The notes: generated from the letters alone by a model not told the origin. A stretch of DNA of 64,000 nucleotides from Oligoflexia bacterium (GCA_035326705.1 DAOLES010000001.1:124001-188000); one strand, 5' to 3'; counted from the first letter of the stretch, positions 52,072-61,339 are shown. A program made the numbers and translations.

Positions 52072-55000
52072 TGAAAATGAAACGTTCAGTCGACATTTTT
52101 TTATTTGTAACTTTTTTGCTGGCTTTATCAGTATTTGCAAAATCAAATTCTTATTTAAATTTTCAAGAACGTCGCCAGTTATTTAAAGATGAGTTGCAGT
52201 TCAATGACTCACATGAAGTTTTACGTTATGCAAGTAGTCATTTGCATCAACATGAATATTACTACGGCAGTAGCGGGGATCTTTTTGAGCAATTTGTTCA
52301 GTTTTTATTTCCACTGACTGGAAGAGAAAATAGGATTATGTTTATGCCACTTTCTGCTTGGGGCCCTAAAAAACCTCAGTATAAAAAATTTGATTGGCAA
52401 AGATATGAGTCTCAACACTTTGTATTTTATTATGATAAAAATGCTTACTCTTCATTTAAAAAAGCGCATGCATTTTTAGAAGATGATTTTGCACGTAACA
52501 ACGAAATTTTTTCAGTTAGAAATAAGTTTTTAAAAAAGATTCCCATTATAATTTATCAGTCAAGAAAAGATTTTGAACAAACAAATATTGTAAGTGGTCC
52601 AGTGCCAGAGGGCTTAGGAGGTGTAACCGAAATTTTTTCATGGAAAAGAGCCGTATTTCCCTTTGAAGGTGAAATGTCAACTTTTGAACATGTGACCAAA
52701 CATGAAGGTACGCATATCTATCAAATAGCTAAGGGAGCAAAAAACTTACCATTATGGTTTATTGAAGGTTCTGCTGAAACTAATTCAATATACTGGGATG
52801 CTGATGCGGAACAATTTATTAGAGATGCGTATTTAAATGATCTGTTTTTTGATATTGATGATTTATGGCAAATTCGTGGCACTTGGTTGATGTATAAAAT
52901 TGGCAACTATATTTGTAATTTTATTCGTGAAAAGTACGGTGAGAGAGCTTTGCAAAAAATTTATCAAAATTCAGTTTCCTTGAATTTTAATGAAAACATT
53001 AAATTATCTTTAGGAGTGTCTTTGCAAGAACTCAATAGAATGGTGCAAGCATCATTATCTATGAAATATGGGTATTTATATAAAAAAAATAATCCATATG
53101 ACAAAGCTCTAAAAGTACAAAAGAGATCCGTTGTTTTACATGCATATAAAAACTTTTTTATCAGTGGTAAAGGAAATGGCTCTAGTAATGCTTTATACAT
53201 TAACTATATTGATGAAATGAGTAAAGTACATAAGAAAAAAATAATTTCAGATAAAAAATTAAATAGTGAATCATTGAATTATTTTAGAAAAGGGGCATGG
53301 TTGAATGAATCTAGTTTAGTTTATTCAATAAAAAATGGGTCTCATGATGAAATAAGATTACTTAATTATACATTTGATAAAAAAAAGAAACGTTTTAAGT
53401 TTGATAAAAAACCACATTTAATTCGTTTTCAGAAGATAAGATCGATTTTTTCACCTGTAATAGTTGGTGATAACAAAGTAGTATTTATTGGTATCAAAAA
53501 CGGTTTTAGCAATATTTATCAATATAATTATATTGAGAAAAAACTTGAACAAATAACAAAAGATTCTGCACATTATTCAAATTTAGATTACTCAGCTGCT
53601 AAAAACACAATAATTTTTTCTAAAGAATTGGAGCGTTCTCAAGATAGAATTTATTATAACAGAGATATTTTTGAATATGATTTAAAAACTCAGAAAATAA
53701 TACCAATTACGCAAACTTCAGATATTAGAGAAAATAATCCTAGGTATTCAATATCTGGAACTAATATTATATTTTCATCAGATGAAGATGAAACACATAA
53801 TTTATATTTGTATAACACGTTAACTAGAGCCAAACAAAAATTGACAAATCATCCTTCAGGTATAAAAACAGCCGTTTGGTCTCAAAATGAATCATTGTTG
53901 TTAAATGTGAATAATCGGTTTGTTTCCGATATTGTGCACATGCCACTTCCTAAACCCTTTGATATGCTTAATAATGAAATTAATTTTGATTCTTCAAAAT
54001 CAATATCAGTTTTTTCAGAAAATAACGCCTATATATATTCTCCAAAAAATTTAGATGAAAAAACTACAGAAATTGAAGTTGAATTCAACTCAAATAAAAA
54101 AATTACCACTGGTAACAATAATACTTTTCTTCAGCACAATGATCAGAAATTTAAAGTTCAAAAAATTGCTGCTTTTGAAAATGAATTGTTTATTCAGGCC
54201 ACAAATATAAACGATGATAAAAAAAGAATTCAGTCACTTGAAGATAAAATATTATATTTTAGGGTTAACAAAAATACCCTTGAATCTATATATGATCCAG
54301 TTATTCAAAAAGATTCGTCTTCAAAATCAATTAATCAAAAAATAAGTAAGATATTAAAAGATAAAGTCATTATTTCAGTTTGGGAGTTTAAGGATACAGC
54401 AGATGCTTTAGTTCTTGTTAATGAAAAACTCAGTACGCAGGATAAGTCACAAAATAATAGTAAAGCGATAACAAATTTATACTCATGTGATTTGGAAAAA
54501 AATAACTGTGAAGTGTTGCGAGGGTCAAGATTAGAAAATTTTAAAAAGGATATTTTTTGGGTAGCAAAATTAGAGGGGGGCTCTTATTTGTGGACTTTAT
54601 CTGAAAATAAAAATGGTCCATATGAGATTTTTTTGTATGATCATAAACTAAAAAAAACCATAAAAGTAGGTAATGAGGTTTTAAGATTTAAAGTTGCTGA
54701 AACTCAAAACTCATTTTCTATGTTGGTAGGATCTGACTTTATTGTTTACGATTTTTCAGAGGAAAAAGGATGGACTGCAAAACAGTATGAGCCAAATGGC
54801 AGTATCATAGGGTATGATTTTTTAAAAAAATCAAATGACTTTATGATTTTAACCAGCCATAAAAAACATTTAAATATTCATTTACTTAAAAAAGATAAAA
54901 CAGTTTTAAAAAAAGTAAAACATTCTATCAATAACCTTGTTCTTGCAACAATTAATAAAAAGACTGGAGATTTTGTTGTTTATGCAAAGTCTCAAAATAA

Positions 55001-56657
55001 CTCAGAGATGATCGATAAGCTTTATTATTATGATAAAAAGACTGAAGAATTTTATGATATATCTATTAGAGGCAAACTCAAAACATTTGATCAAGTTGTT
55101 TTTATTGATGATTTCTTAGTCTTTACTGGAAAGAATTTTTCTTATGAAAAGTCTGAAACATGGGTTTGGAAAAATAAGGAAAGAAGGCAGCTTAAAAATA
55201 TTATTGAAGCTAAGAGTTTAAATGATAACCAATCTTGGGTAGTGAACTTAGAAAATGATTTGTACCTTCTTCAATTTGATAATGATAAGTATAAAAAGAT
55301 AGTCAGTGATAGTTTTGGTTTTGATGTACATAGTAAAAAAGTTTTTTATGCATCTACAAACAATGAAAAATATAATATTTATCAATATGATGTTGATTTA
55401 GATAAAAATAGTTTGTTGATAGCCTCTAAAAATCATGCGTTTAAGCCTAAGTTTTTTAAAAATAAACTCTATTATCAATCTTATGATGGTAAAGTTATTA
55501 ATGTAAGAGAGTACGTTTCAGATAAGAATCAAGATTCATTAGCGTTTTCATTGAAAAAACATCACGTTGTGATGGATGCAAGTAATGAAAATCTAAAAAG
55601 AATGCGTTTTGATTTGTTACCTTATCAAGAATCTATATATTCTGGCCCAGAGTTAACTTCACCAAAGTCGTTTCCTATTGAAAACTCCTCCAAACCAGCA
55701 AAAGATATTTATAAGCTGCAATCTTTGTTAGCAGCGGCAGCCTATGATGGGAATAACTTTAGGATCCTTTTAAATGGTTATGTGGATAATATATTTAGTG
55801 ACAAGGGAGCATTTGTAAATCTTATTTTACTTGGTGAAAATAAATTTGCTGTATTTGGAGTTTCAAACTTACGAAATGCCACTTCTGCATCTGTTTTTTA
55901 TAATGACAGAGAAAATATTCAAAATTATGGAATTAACTTTAGCAAACGGTTTAATCTTGATCGTTATAGAGCATTTAATATTTTAACTGAATTAGAAAGG
56001 CAAGTATATGGTGAATCAACACCTGACACATTAAGTTATGTTGATAGTGACGTTGAAAATAAAAGCTTTAATGTTGTAAAGCTCTCTAGTACTTATGATC
56101 ACGATGTAACACTATGGGATAGACATGGTCCTATAAGTGGAAGTAGAGTGTTTTTTAGATTAAGTAGTGGTTTAGATTTAACTGAACAAAGGCTTGCTTA
56201 TTACAGTGGAAATGCGGATGTTAGATTTTACAACTCAATACTAAATAAATTTAGCTTGGCACATAGGTTGAGCGCAGGAAGCAGTCAAGGTGCTTTACCA
56301 GAAGTATATTTAGCTGGGGGAAATATATCTTTTAGAGGTGTTAATTTTGATGATTTACAAGGTCAGAATTATGCAATTTTTAGCGAAGATGTAAGGTTGC
56401 CACTATTTGATTTTATTGGGGCAAAGTTTTTTGATCCTTTAGATAGTTTTGTTGGTTTTTTAACACGCTTTTTTGATGTTAGAACAGGAGCTTTTATTGA
56501 TGTGGGAGATGTTTGGTACAATAATGAAGATTTTGAGCTTATGTATGCCAGTGGATTTTTTGCTAATGTGCCTAGTTTATTAGGGGTGAATTTGAGGTTT
56601 CATTACTCAGTTTGGGGTAAGCAAGGCTTTGGTTTTTGGATTGGGAGTAATTGGTAA
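52071..56657 (+). CDS. Exported metallopeptidase-like / beta-propeller / Omp85-type barrel fusion protein
   Basis: A 1528-residue protein with a signal peptide (about 1-24). Residues about 110-320 look like a gluzincin peptidase-MA domain: HEGTH (211-215, HExxH) and LWFIEGSAE with the third-ligand candidate E232. Residues about 340-1130 contain repeating TolB/PD40-like blades (SSDEDETHNLYLYN, SENKNGPYEIFLYD). The last 300 residues resemble a BamA/TamA surface-antigen barrel: SFRGVNFDDLQG (RGF-like loop motif), GAFIDVGDVWYN, and a C-terminal GFGFWIGSNW ending in Trp. It is probably an outer-membrane protein exposing or sheltering a protease-propeller module. It overlaps the exonuclease gene by one base. 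Confidence 0.82.
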   Translation: MKMKRSVDIFLFVTFLLALSVFAKSNSYLNFQERRQLFKDELQFNDSHEVLRYASSHLHQHEYYYGSSGDLFEQFVQFLFPLTGRENRIMFMPLSAWGPKKPQYKKFDWQRYESQHFVFYYDKNAYSSFKKAHAFLEDDFARNNEIFSVRNKFLKKIPIIIYQSRKDFEQTNIVSGPVPEGLGGVTEIFSWKRAVFPFEGEMSTFEHVTKHEGTHIYQIAKGAKNLPLWFIEGSAETNSIYWDADAEQFIRDAYLNDLFFDIDDLWQIRGTWLMYKIGNYICNFIREKYGERALQKIYQNSVSLNFNENIKLSLGVSLQELNRMVQASLSMKYGYLYKKNNPYDKALKVQKRSVVLHAYKNFFISGKGNGSSNALYINYIDEMSKVHKKKIISDKKLNSESLNYFRKGAWLNESSLVYSIKNGSHDEIRLLNYTFDKKKKRFKFDKKPHLIRFQKIRSIFSPVIVGDNKVVFIGIKNGFSNIYQYNYIEKKLEQITKDSAHYSNLDYSAAKNTIIFSKELERSQDRIYYNRDIFEYDLKTQKIIPITQTSDIRENNPRYSISGTNIIFSSDEDETHNLYLYNTLTRAKQKLTNHPSGIKTAVWSQNESLLLNVNNRFVSDIVHMPLPKPFDMLNNEINFDSSKSISVFSENNAYIYSPKNLDEKTTEIEVEFNSNKKITTGNNNTFLQHNDQKFKVQKIAAFENELFIQATNINDDKKRIQSLEDKILYFRVNKNTLESIYDPVIQKDSSSKSINQKISKILKDKVIISVWEFKDTADALVLVNEKLSTQDKSQNNSKAITNLYSCDLEKNNCEVLRGSRLENFKKDIFWVAKLEGGSYLWTLSENKNGPYEIFLYDHKLKKTIKVGNEVLRFKVAETQNSFSMLVGSDFIVYDFSEEKGWTAKQYEPNGSIIGYDFLKKSNDFMILTSHKKHLNIHLLKKDKTVLKKVKHSINNLVLATINKKTGDFVVYAKSQNNSEMIDKLYYYDKKTEEFYDISIRGKLKTFDQVVFIDDFLVFTGKNFSYEKSETWVWKNKERRQLKNIIEAKSLNDNQSWVVNLENDLYLLQFDNDKYKKIVSDSFGFDVHSKKVFYASTNNEKYNIYQYDVDLDKNSLLIASKNHAFKPKFFKNKLYYQSYDGKVINVREYVSDKNQDSLAFSLKKHHVVMDASNENLKRMRFDLLPYQESIYSGPELTSPKSFPIENSSKPAKDIYKLQSLLAAAAYDGNNFRILLNGYVDNIFSDKGAFVNLILLGENKFAVFGVSNLRNATSASVFYNDRENIQNYGINFSKRFNLDRYRAFNILTELERQVYGESTPDTLSYVDSDVENKSFNVVKLSSTYDHDVTLWDRHGPISGSRVFFRLSSGLDLTEQRLAYYSGNADVRFYNSILNKFSLAHRLSAGSSQGALPEVYLAGGNISFRGVNFDDLQGQNYAIFSEDVRLPLFDFIGAKFFDPLDSFVGFLTRFFDVRTGAFIDVGDVWYNNEDFELMYASGFFANVPSLLGVNLRFHYSVWGKQGFGFWIGSNW

Positions 56658-56662
56658 CTGTT

Positions 56663-57247
56663 ATGGATCCTAAAAAATTGGATTACTATTATAAGAAAGC
56701 CAAGCAAGAGGGACATGTAGCCCGTTCAGTTTATAAATTGGAAGAGATAGATCAGAAATTTAAACTTATAAAAAAAGGGCAGGTAGTTATGGATTTAGGT
56801 GCTGCGCCAGGATCTTGGACAAATTATGTTGCTCAAAAAATAGGTAATAAAGGTAAATTAGTTGCTTTGGATCTTAACCCTCTTAATATAGCTTGTCCAA
56901 ATAACGTCTACTTTTATCAACAAGATATCAATTGTTTAAATTATGCTGACATTTTAGACCAATATGGAGCTTTTGATTTAGTTATAAGTGATATGGCTCC
57001 GCAAACAACAGGTATTAAAAATAGAGATCATTTTTTATCTATAGAGTTATGTCTGATGGCCTTAAATGTTGCAAAAGAAGTTCTTAAAAACACTGGAAAT
57101 TTTGTTTGTAAATATTTTCAAGGAAGTGATGAACAAGCTCTTGTTAAAGCATGTAAAGATGTTTTTAAAACAGTTAAGGTTTTTAAACCAGAAGCAAGCC
57201 AAAAAGCCAGCAAGGAACTGTTTTTAGTGGCAATTAACAGGAAATAA
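56663..57247 (+). CDS. rlmE: 23S rRNA 2'-O-ribose methyltransferase RlmE (FtsJ)
   Basis: A 194-residue RrmJ/FtsJ methyltransferase. The start (YYKKAKQEGHVARSVYKLEE) carries the first catalytic Lys; VMDLGAAPGSWTNYVA binds SAM; LVISDMAPQTTGIKNRDH holds the catalytic Asp; FVCKYFQG the second Lys and KASKELFLVA the Glu, completing the K-D-K-E tetrad. It methylates U2552 of 23S rRNA. Start ATG 56663 lies 5 bases after the preceding stop; the frame could extend upstream to 56651 but would overlap it. Confidence 0.96.
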   Translation: MDPKKLDYYYKKAKQEGHVARSVYKLEEIDQKFKLIKKGQVVMDLGAAPGSWTNYVAQKIGNKGKLVALDLNPLNIACPNNVYFYQQDINCLNYADILDQYGAFDLVISDMAPQTTGIKNRDHFLSIELCLMALNVAKEVLKNTGNFVCKYFQGSDEQALVKACKDVFKTVKVFKPEASQKASKELFLVAINRK

Positions 57248-57328
57248 GCTTTTAAACGCGTAGAATGTATGTAAATAGTAAAATAATAGAGCATTACTTG
57301 TATATATGATATTTATAGATTCATTGCA

Positions 57329-58693
57329 GTGAGTTGGAAAGATTTTCAAAAAAATAATCATAAAGCTGGTCGGCAAAGGATAAATGTAAAACGCTTACCC
57401 AATAAAAGTAAGGTTCTATTTTCATTGCTTGCGATTGGGATTTGTGCATTTTTGATTGATGTCATTAGACCATTAAGCCATGCTGATAATAAACAAAGTT
57501 CACAAGATCAAATTAGCTCAATAACGAGTCAACAAGATGAAAAAGAATTAACTTGGTTGGGCTTATTTCAAAATCACTTAGACTGGCGTGTTTTAGAGCA
57601 TGGATTAAACAGAGTGGTTATGAAAAATAAAGATAGCTCATGGCAGGTTAACTTAACGGTTGAAGAAGATTTACAGAAATACATTCAAAAGAAATTAGCA
57701 TATTATGAAGTAGATTTTGGTGCTATTGCAGCAATTAATCCTAATACAGGCGCTGTTGTTGGACTAACATCTTATTCTAATAAAGATCATAAACATGACT
57801 ATTCTTTAAGAGCAGCTTTTCCAGCTGCATCCGTTTTTAAAGTGGTGACGGCTTCGGCAGCATTAGAGTATAAAAAATGGAATTACAATACCAACATTAG
57901 ATACCAAGGTAATACCAAGTACGTGACAGAAAAAAATTCAAGTACGCCAGGAGGAAGCTATAAAATGCCCTTGCATGAAGCATTTGCAAAATCAACCAAC
58001 TTGATTTTTGGTAAAATTGGGAGAATGATCCTGAATAAACAGCTATTGCTTAGAAAAGCAAACGACTATGGTTTTGCACAACAAATTCCTTTTGATATGC
58101 CTCTTGATCTTAGCTATATAAAATTTGAGAATGATGATATTTCAGTTGCAGAAGTCGCGGCTGGTTTAGGCGATGTAAGTTTAAGTCCTGTCCATGCGGC
58201 AATGATAGCTGCATGTGTTAGTAATGATGGCATTATGATGAAACCTTATGTTGTTAAAAATGTAGTTAATGAAAATGATGAAGTTTTGTATCAAGTGGAC
58301 AGTAAAATGTGGAAAAAATGTCTTAATTCTGAAGTTATTCTAGATTTAAAGAAAATGATGCAATCTACAATTGATATAGGAACGGCTAAAAAATCTTTTA
58401 GGGGGTATAAAACCAATCCAGTACTCAAAGATCTTTCCATAGGAGGAAAAACTGGGTCAAAAACAAATCTTAAGCTAAAAGGTTGGAATGAATGGTTTGT
58501 AGGCTATGCTGAACAGGGAGATGAAAAGCTAGCCATTGGTATTGTTATTGTTAGTCAGAAGTATTGGAAAGTAAAACCTTCTCAATTAAGCAAAGATATT
58601 TTTCAATATTACTTTTCAAAAAAGAGACAAAAAGATAAAAAGCAACCTAAAGTGATTGAAATAAGGAGTAATTTAGATGAAAAAAAACAATAG
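57329..58693 (+). CDS. Class B-like penicillin-binding protein (transpeptidase only)
   Basis: A 454-residue protein with a basic cytoplasmic start, one membrane helix (about 28-45), a linker of about 65 residues and a transpeptidase domain: SxxK at S168-K171 (ASVFK), SxN at S222-N224 (KSTNL) and KTG at 374-376 (GGKTGSKT). It has no GT51 domain and lacks the long N-terminal PBP dimerisation region of PBP2/PBP3, so it is a small, unusual form (or a regulator-type PBP). All active-site motifs are intact, so it should bind penicillin. Start is GTG 57329. Its end overlaps the HAMP protein gene by 17 bases. Confidence 0.88.
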   Translation: MSWKDFQKNNHKAGRQRINVKRLPNKSKVLFSLLAIGICAFLIDVIRPLSHADNKQSSQDQISSITSQQDEKELTWLGLFQNHLDWRVLEHGLNRVVMKNKDSSWQVNLTVEEDLQKYIQKKLAYYEVDFGAIAAINPNTGAVVGLTSYSNKDHKHDYSLRAAFPAASVFKVVTASAALEYKKWNYNTNIRYQGNTKYVTEKNSSTPGGSYKMPLHEAFAKSTNLIFGKIGRMILNKQLLLRKANDYGFAQQIPFDMPLDLSYIKFENDDISVAEVAAGLGDVSLSPVHAAMIAACVSNDGIMMKPYVVKNVVNENDEVLYQVDSKMWKKCLNSEVILDLKKMMQSTIDIGTAKKSFRGYKTNPVLKDLSIGGKTGSKTNLKLKGWNEWFVGYAEQGDEKLAIGIVIVSQKYWKVKPSQLSKDIFQYYFSKKRQKDKKQPKVIEIRSNLDEKKQ

Positions 58694-59129
58694 AAGACCT
58701 CTTTTAAAAAGATTCTGGTCCAATAAAGGCTTTCAAGCAAAATATTCTCTTTTGGTTGTAACCATTACAACTTTAATTACGCTTATATTTAGCTACTTAT
58801 ATTATAAAAATGAAATGGTAAAAACTGAGATTTTGGGCATACAGAACAGTGAACTATTACAAATGATTCAAGGGAATGATAATCGTTTGATTATGTACTT
58901 AATTGGCTTTTTCGTATTTCAATTTTTGATGGTTTTTGTGCTTGGGGTGCTTTTAACCCATAAAGTTGCAGGGCCACTGCATAGAATGGAGAAATATCTT
59001 CAGGAGCTTAACGAAGGGAAAATGCCTTATGCATTGAGTGGATCAAGAAAAGGTGATGAGTTTAAATCTTTATTTAATGCATTTGTAGAATACAACAATA
59101 ATCTAATAGAAAAAAACAAAAAAAGTTAG
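58677..59129 (+). CDS. Small two-helix membrane protein with a HAMP domain
   Basis: A 150-residue protein. Two membrane helices (about 22-44 and 70-92) flank a short periplasmic loop of about 25 residues; a HAMP domain follows (THKVAGPLHRMEKYLQELNE, then DEFKSLFNAF) and the protein ends about 10 residues later, with no kinase, cyclase or chemotaxis output. Stand-alone HAMP proteins of this form are seen in deltaproteobacteria but have no assigned role. AAGGAG precedes ATG 58677, inside the PBP gene end, which couples the two and hints that it modulates that PBP or signals envelope state (inference). Confidence 0.85.
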   Translation: MKKNNRRPLLKRFWSNKGFQAKYSLLVVTITTLITLIFSYLYYKNEMVKTEILGIQNSELLQMIQGNDNRLIMYLIGFFVFQFLMVFVLGVLLTHKVAGPLHRMEKYLQELNEGKMPYALSGSRKGDEFKSLFNAFVEYNNNLIEKNKKS

Positions 59130-59134
59130 TGTAA

Positions 59135-59173
59135 AGCATATTTATGCTACTTATGGTATGATCAGTTGATCAT
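59135..59173. terminator. Tandem small hairpins between convergent genes
   Basis: AGCATA-TT-TATGCT (59135-59148) and ATGATCA-GT-TGATCAT (59158-59173) are adjacent perfect stems in the 52-base gap between the HAMP gene and the convergent HEAT-AgmX gene. The second is followed by T then six A residues. The loops are only two bases long, so they may be cruciform/binding sites rather than efficient terminators. Confidence 0.35.
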
Positions 59174-59181
59174 TAAAAAAA

Positions 59182-60351
59182 TTACTTAAAAGAAAAGGTG
59201 TATTGAACTTTGATTGATTTTAAATTGATTTGATCAAAATGCATTTTTTTCATACCGTTGGCAAAGCATTTTTGAAGAGCCTTATCATTAATTGAGTTTT
59301 TTAAGTACTTTAAATTATCCATTTTTCCAGAAGAAAAAACTTCAAACTCCATGTTAAGATTGCCCTTGACCTGATTATGATTACCTAAAATTTCATAGCA
59401 AGAGTCAAATAAGTGCATATTTTTTTTGATTGTATTTCTAATTAATTCTAACTCTCCTCCATAGCTTTCTAGTTTTTCAAGAGAAGAGGGGTCAAAGTCT
59501 TCAGTGTAAATTTGTTTTCCTTTAAACTGAATATCTGTGTATTTGCTGTTTTTTTGCGATAATCCAGCACTTTTATCAAGACTAGCCAAAACGGGAGTAT
59601 TGAATAGGTTAGAGGACTTTTTAGATGGATTGTGGCTTTCAAAATACTGTGAAGTAAAGGCAAATGTTTCTGTTTGCAGAATTTCTTGGTTAATTTGTTT
59701 TTTATATTGAACCGGTTGTTTAATAGACTGTAAACACATTTTTGCTTTTAAACTAAGTCTTGAGTTTTGTTGATTAACATACAATTCACATAGTTTTTTA
59801 TATTCTGGAGATGAAAAATAAATAAATGTATCTAATATTCCCGCTGTATAACTTGGTTGATTAGACTTGGATAAAATATCAGTAATATTATTTTTAATAA
59901 AGTTGCTATCAATTGCTGATAAAACCCATAAAGCATCAAGCTTTTTTGATGAATTAGAATTGATTTGGAAGTGATCAACCCAACTTTGTTCATCAATAAC
60001 ATTTCTGAAACTCCATAAAGTTTGAGCAACAATTATTTTTTCATTTTTATTGAGAAAAGCTGAGTTTTTTAAGTAAATCAGTTGAGCTAAAGCCTGACTA
60101 TCTGGAATTTGTGAAATAGCTTGTATGATAGATAACCTAACTGCTTTATTTTTTTGTTTTTTATAAGCGCTTGCAAGGTGTGGAGCTACGGATCCATTAG
60201 AAATTTTTCCAAGCTGTATGGCTGAAGCAATTTTAATTTTATAGTCTGCATTGGAGTCTAATTTTTCTAATAAAAGATCAATCTGGTTTTTTGAGTAAGC
60301 TGAATTGACAATAAGAAAAATAAAAATGATAAATATACTTATCTGCTTCAT
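59182..60351 (-). CDS. Exported HEAT-repeat protein with AgmX/PglI-type C-terminal domain
   Basis: A 389-residue protein with a signal peptide (about 1-20, ending SAYS). Residues 20-200 are HEAT-like helical repeats (KIKIASAIQLGKISNGSVAP, VRLSIIQAISQIPDSQALAQ). The last 95 residues match the AgmX/PglI C-terminal domain: IRNTIKKNMHLFDSCYEIL, VKGNLNMEFEVFSSGKMDNL, ALQKCFANGMKKM and VQYTFSF, with the conserved cysteine pair. That domain occurs in myxobacterial gliding proteins and resembles TonB-C; its role is structural or in envelope contacts. ATG 60351 overlaps the upstream stop (ATGA). It ends a three-gene operon. Confidence 0.85.
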   Translation of the reverse strand: MKQISIFIIFIFLIVNSAYSKNQIDLLLEKLDSNADYKIKIASAIQLGKISNGSVAPHLASAYKKQKNKAVRLSIIQAISQIPDSQALAQLIYLKNSAFLNKNEKIIVAQTLWSFRNVIDEQSWVDHFQINSNSSKKLDALWVLSAIDSNFIKNNITDILSKSNQPSYTAGILDTFIYFSSPEYKKLCELYVNQQNSRLSLKAKMCLQSIKQPVQYKKQINQEILQTETFAFTSQYFESHNPSKKSSNLFNTPVLASLDKSAGLSQKNSKYTDIQFKGKQIYTEDFDPSSLEKLESYGGELELIRNTIKKNMHLFDSCYEILGNHNQVKGNLNMEFEVFSSGKMDNLKYLKNSINDKALQKCFANGMKKMHFDQINLKSIKVQYTFSFK

Positions 60352-60698
60352 AATTGAATATCTTTTTTTATGATGCAATCTAGAGCAGTCATTAACTCTT
60401 GATGCATTTGTGAGTCTTTAAGCTGCTCAATATTTTGCGCATCATGATTCATCGCTGTGATTTCAAACTTATTGTTCCCTATATTATAGTTTAGTTGATA
60501 AACGTATGGTATGTGCTGTTTATCATTGCAATAATGTAGTGTGACTACATACCTAGAGTTTATCATATTTAATGGTCTGGTGTACCTAAAAAATTTTTGC
60601 TCATTGGTTTTTAAGTAACCTATAAGTATTTCTAGTTCAGAACTGTTTCTAAAAGGTATAATTTTAACATCAATTTTTTCAATACTAAATTCCATCAT
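60348..60698 (-). CDS. Hypothetical protein, 116 residues
   Basis: A 116-residue soluble protein I do not recognise. It lacks a signal peptide and membrane segments; the sequence mixes strands and helices (VTLHYCNDKQHIPYVYQLNY, ELMTALDCIIKK). It sits between the barrel-protein gene (3-base gap) and the HEAT-AgmX gene (4-base overlap), so it is a true, translationally coupled gene and not a shadow. A role together with those envelope proteins is likely only from context. Confidence 0.75.
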   Translation of the reverse strand: MMEFSIEKIDVKIIPFRNSSELEILIGYLKTNEQKFFRYTRPLNMINSRYVVTLHYCNDKQHIPYVYQLNYNIGNNKFEITAMNHDAQNIEQLKDSQMHQELMTALDCIIKKDIQL

Positions 60699-60701
60699 TT
60701 T

Positions 60702-61238
60702 TTAATACATATGCGCGTCTGAATAGTTTCTAAAATGAAGCGCCAAGCCATAACTATGCACTTTGTAATCTTCACCAGATAAAAAAGTTTGGTGAAAATT
60801 ATAAAATGGACCAATTGAAAATGTTTTCTTTCGATCTAGTTTTAGACCTATGCTTCCCCCTAAATGTAAGCCAAATTTATCATCTTTGGCAAAATTAGTG
60901 TACTGAAAAGCACTTTGTAGGTCAAAATGAAACAGATTTTTTAAGAAATTAAATGATACTTGTGGCCCTAATCCAGCTCTATGGATAGTAATATCGTCAT
61001 GCTTAGAATAACTATACGGTGTGTTAAGCGCTAAAAAAGGTAAAAAGAAGTAGCTGATAGAAGCACCTAATTGATAATAGTTATTGTCTAAACTGTAAGT
61101 ATTGGTCTTGCTTTGGGCCGCCGATGGTAGAAGGCTTAGACGTATTTCTCTAAAATTATTTTGATTTTGGGCATAAGAGTTTAAAACAAAAACATAAGGT
61201 AAAGCTAATAAAAACAGATATTTGATTGAAAATCTCAT
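60702..61238 (-). CDS. Outer-membrane beta-barrel-like protein
   Basis: A 178-residue protein with a Sec signal peptide (about 1-23, ending NSYA before QNQ). The mature part has about eight amphipathic strands (YYQLGASISYFFLPFLAL, GLGPQVSFNFLKNLFHFDLQ, GLHLGGSIGLKLD, FSIGPFYNFHQTFL, YGLALHFRNY, each shortened) typical of small outer-membrane barrels. No named family is recognised. It is the first gene of a three-gene operon with the unknown protein and the HEAT-AgmX protein, and diverges from the pseudouridine synthase gene across a palindrome. Confidence 0.75.
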   Translation of the reverse strand: MRFSIKYLFLLALPYVFVLNSYAQNQNNFREIRLSLLPSAAQSKTNTYSLDNNYYQLGASISYFFLPFLALNTPYSYSKHDDITIHRAGLGPQVSFNFLKNLFHFDLQSAFQYTNFAKDDKFGLHLGGSIGLKLDRKKTFSIGPFYNFHQTFLSGEDYKVHSYGLALHFRNYSDAHMY

Positions 61239-61273
61239 ATTTTGAATTATATCAGATTTATAATGTGGATCAA

Positions 61274-61312
61274 TATGTTCTATACTTTATTTAAACGCTG
61301 TTGTAGAACATA
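61274..61312. promoter_or_regulatory. Inverted repeat in the divergent rluA-like / barrel-protein region
   Basis: Perfect 9-base arms TATGTTCTA (61274-61282) and TAGAACATA (61304-61312) are spaced by 21 bases, so the arm centres lie 30 bases apart, about three helical turns. It lies 36 bases before one divergent start and 28 before the other, within the 101-base gap. It could be an operator for a protein binding two half-sites; no regulator gene lies next to it. Confidence 0.45.
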
Positions 61313-61339
61313 GCTCTAATAAAAAAGTGATAGATTGTT

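Noticed and set aside
57329..58693. The short PBP as a truncated or frameshifted PBP2/FtsI
   Set aside because: It has an intact start, membrane helix and all three active-site motifs, and no upstream remnant of a dimerisation domain is seen in any frame.
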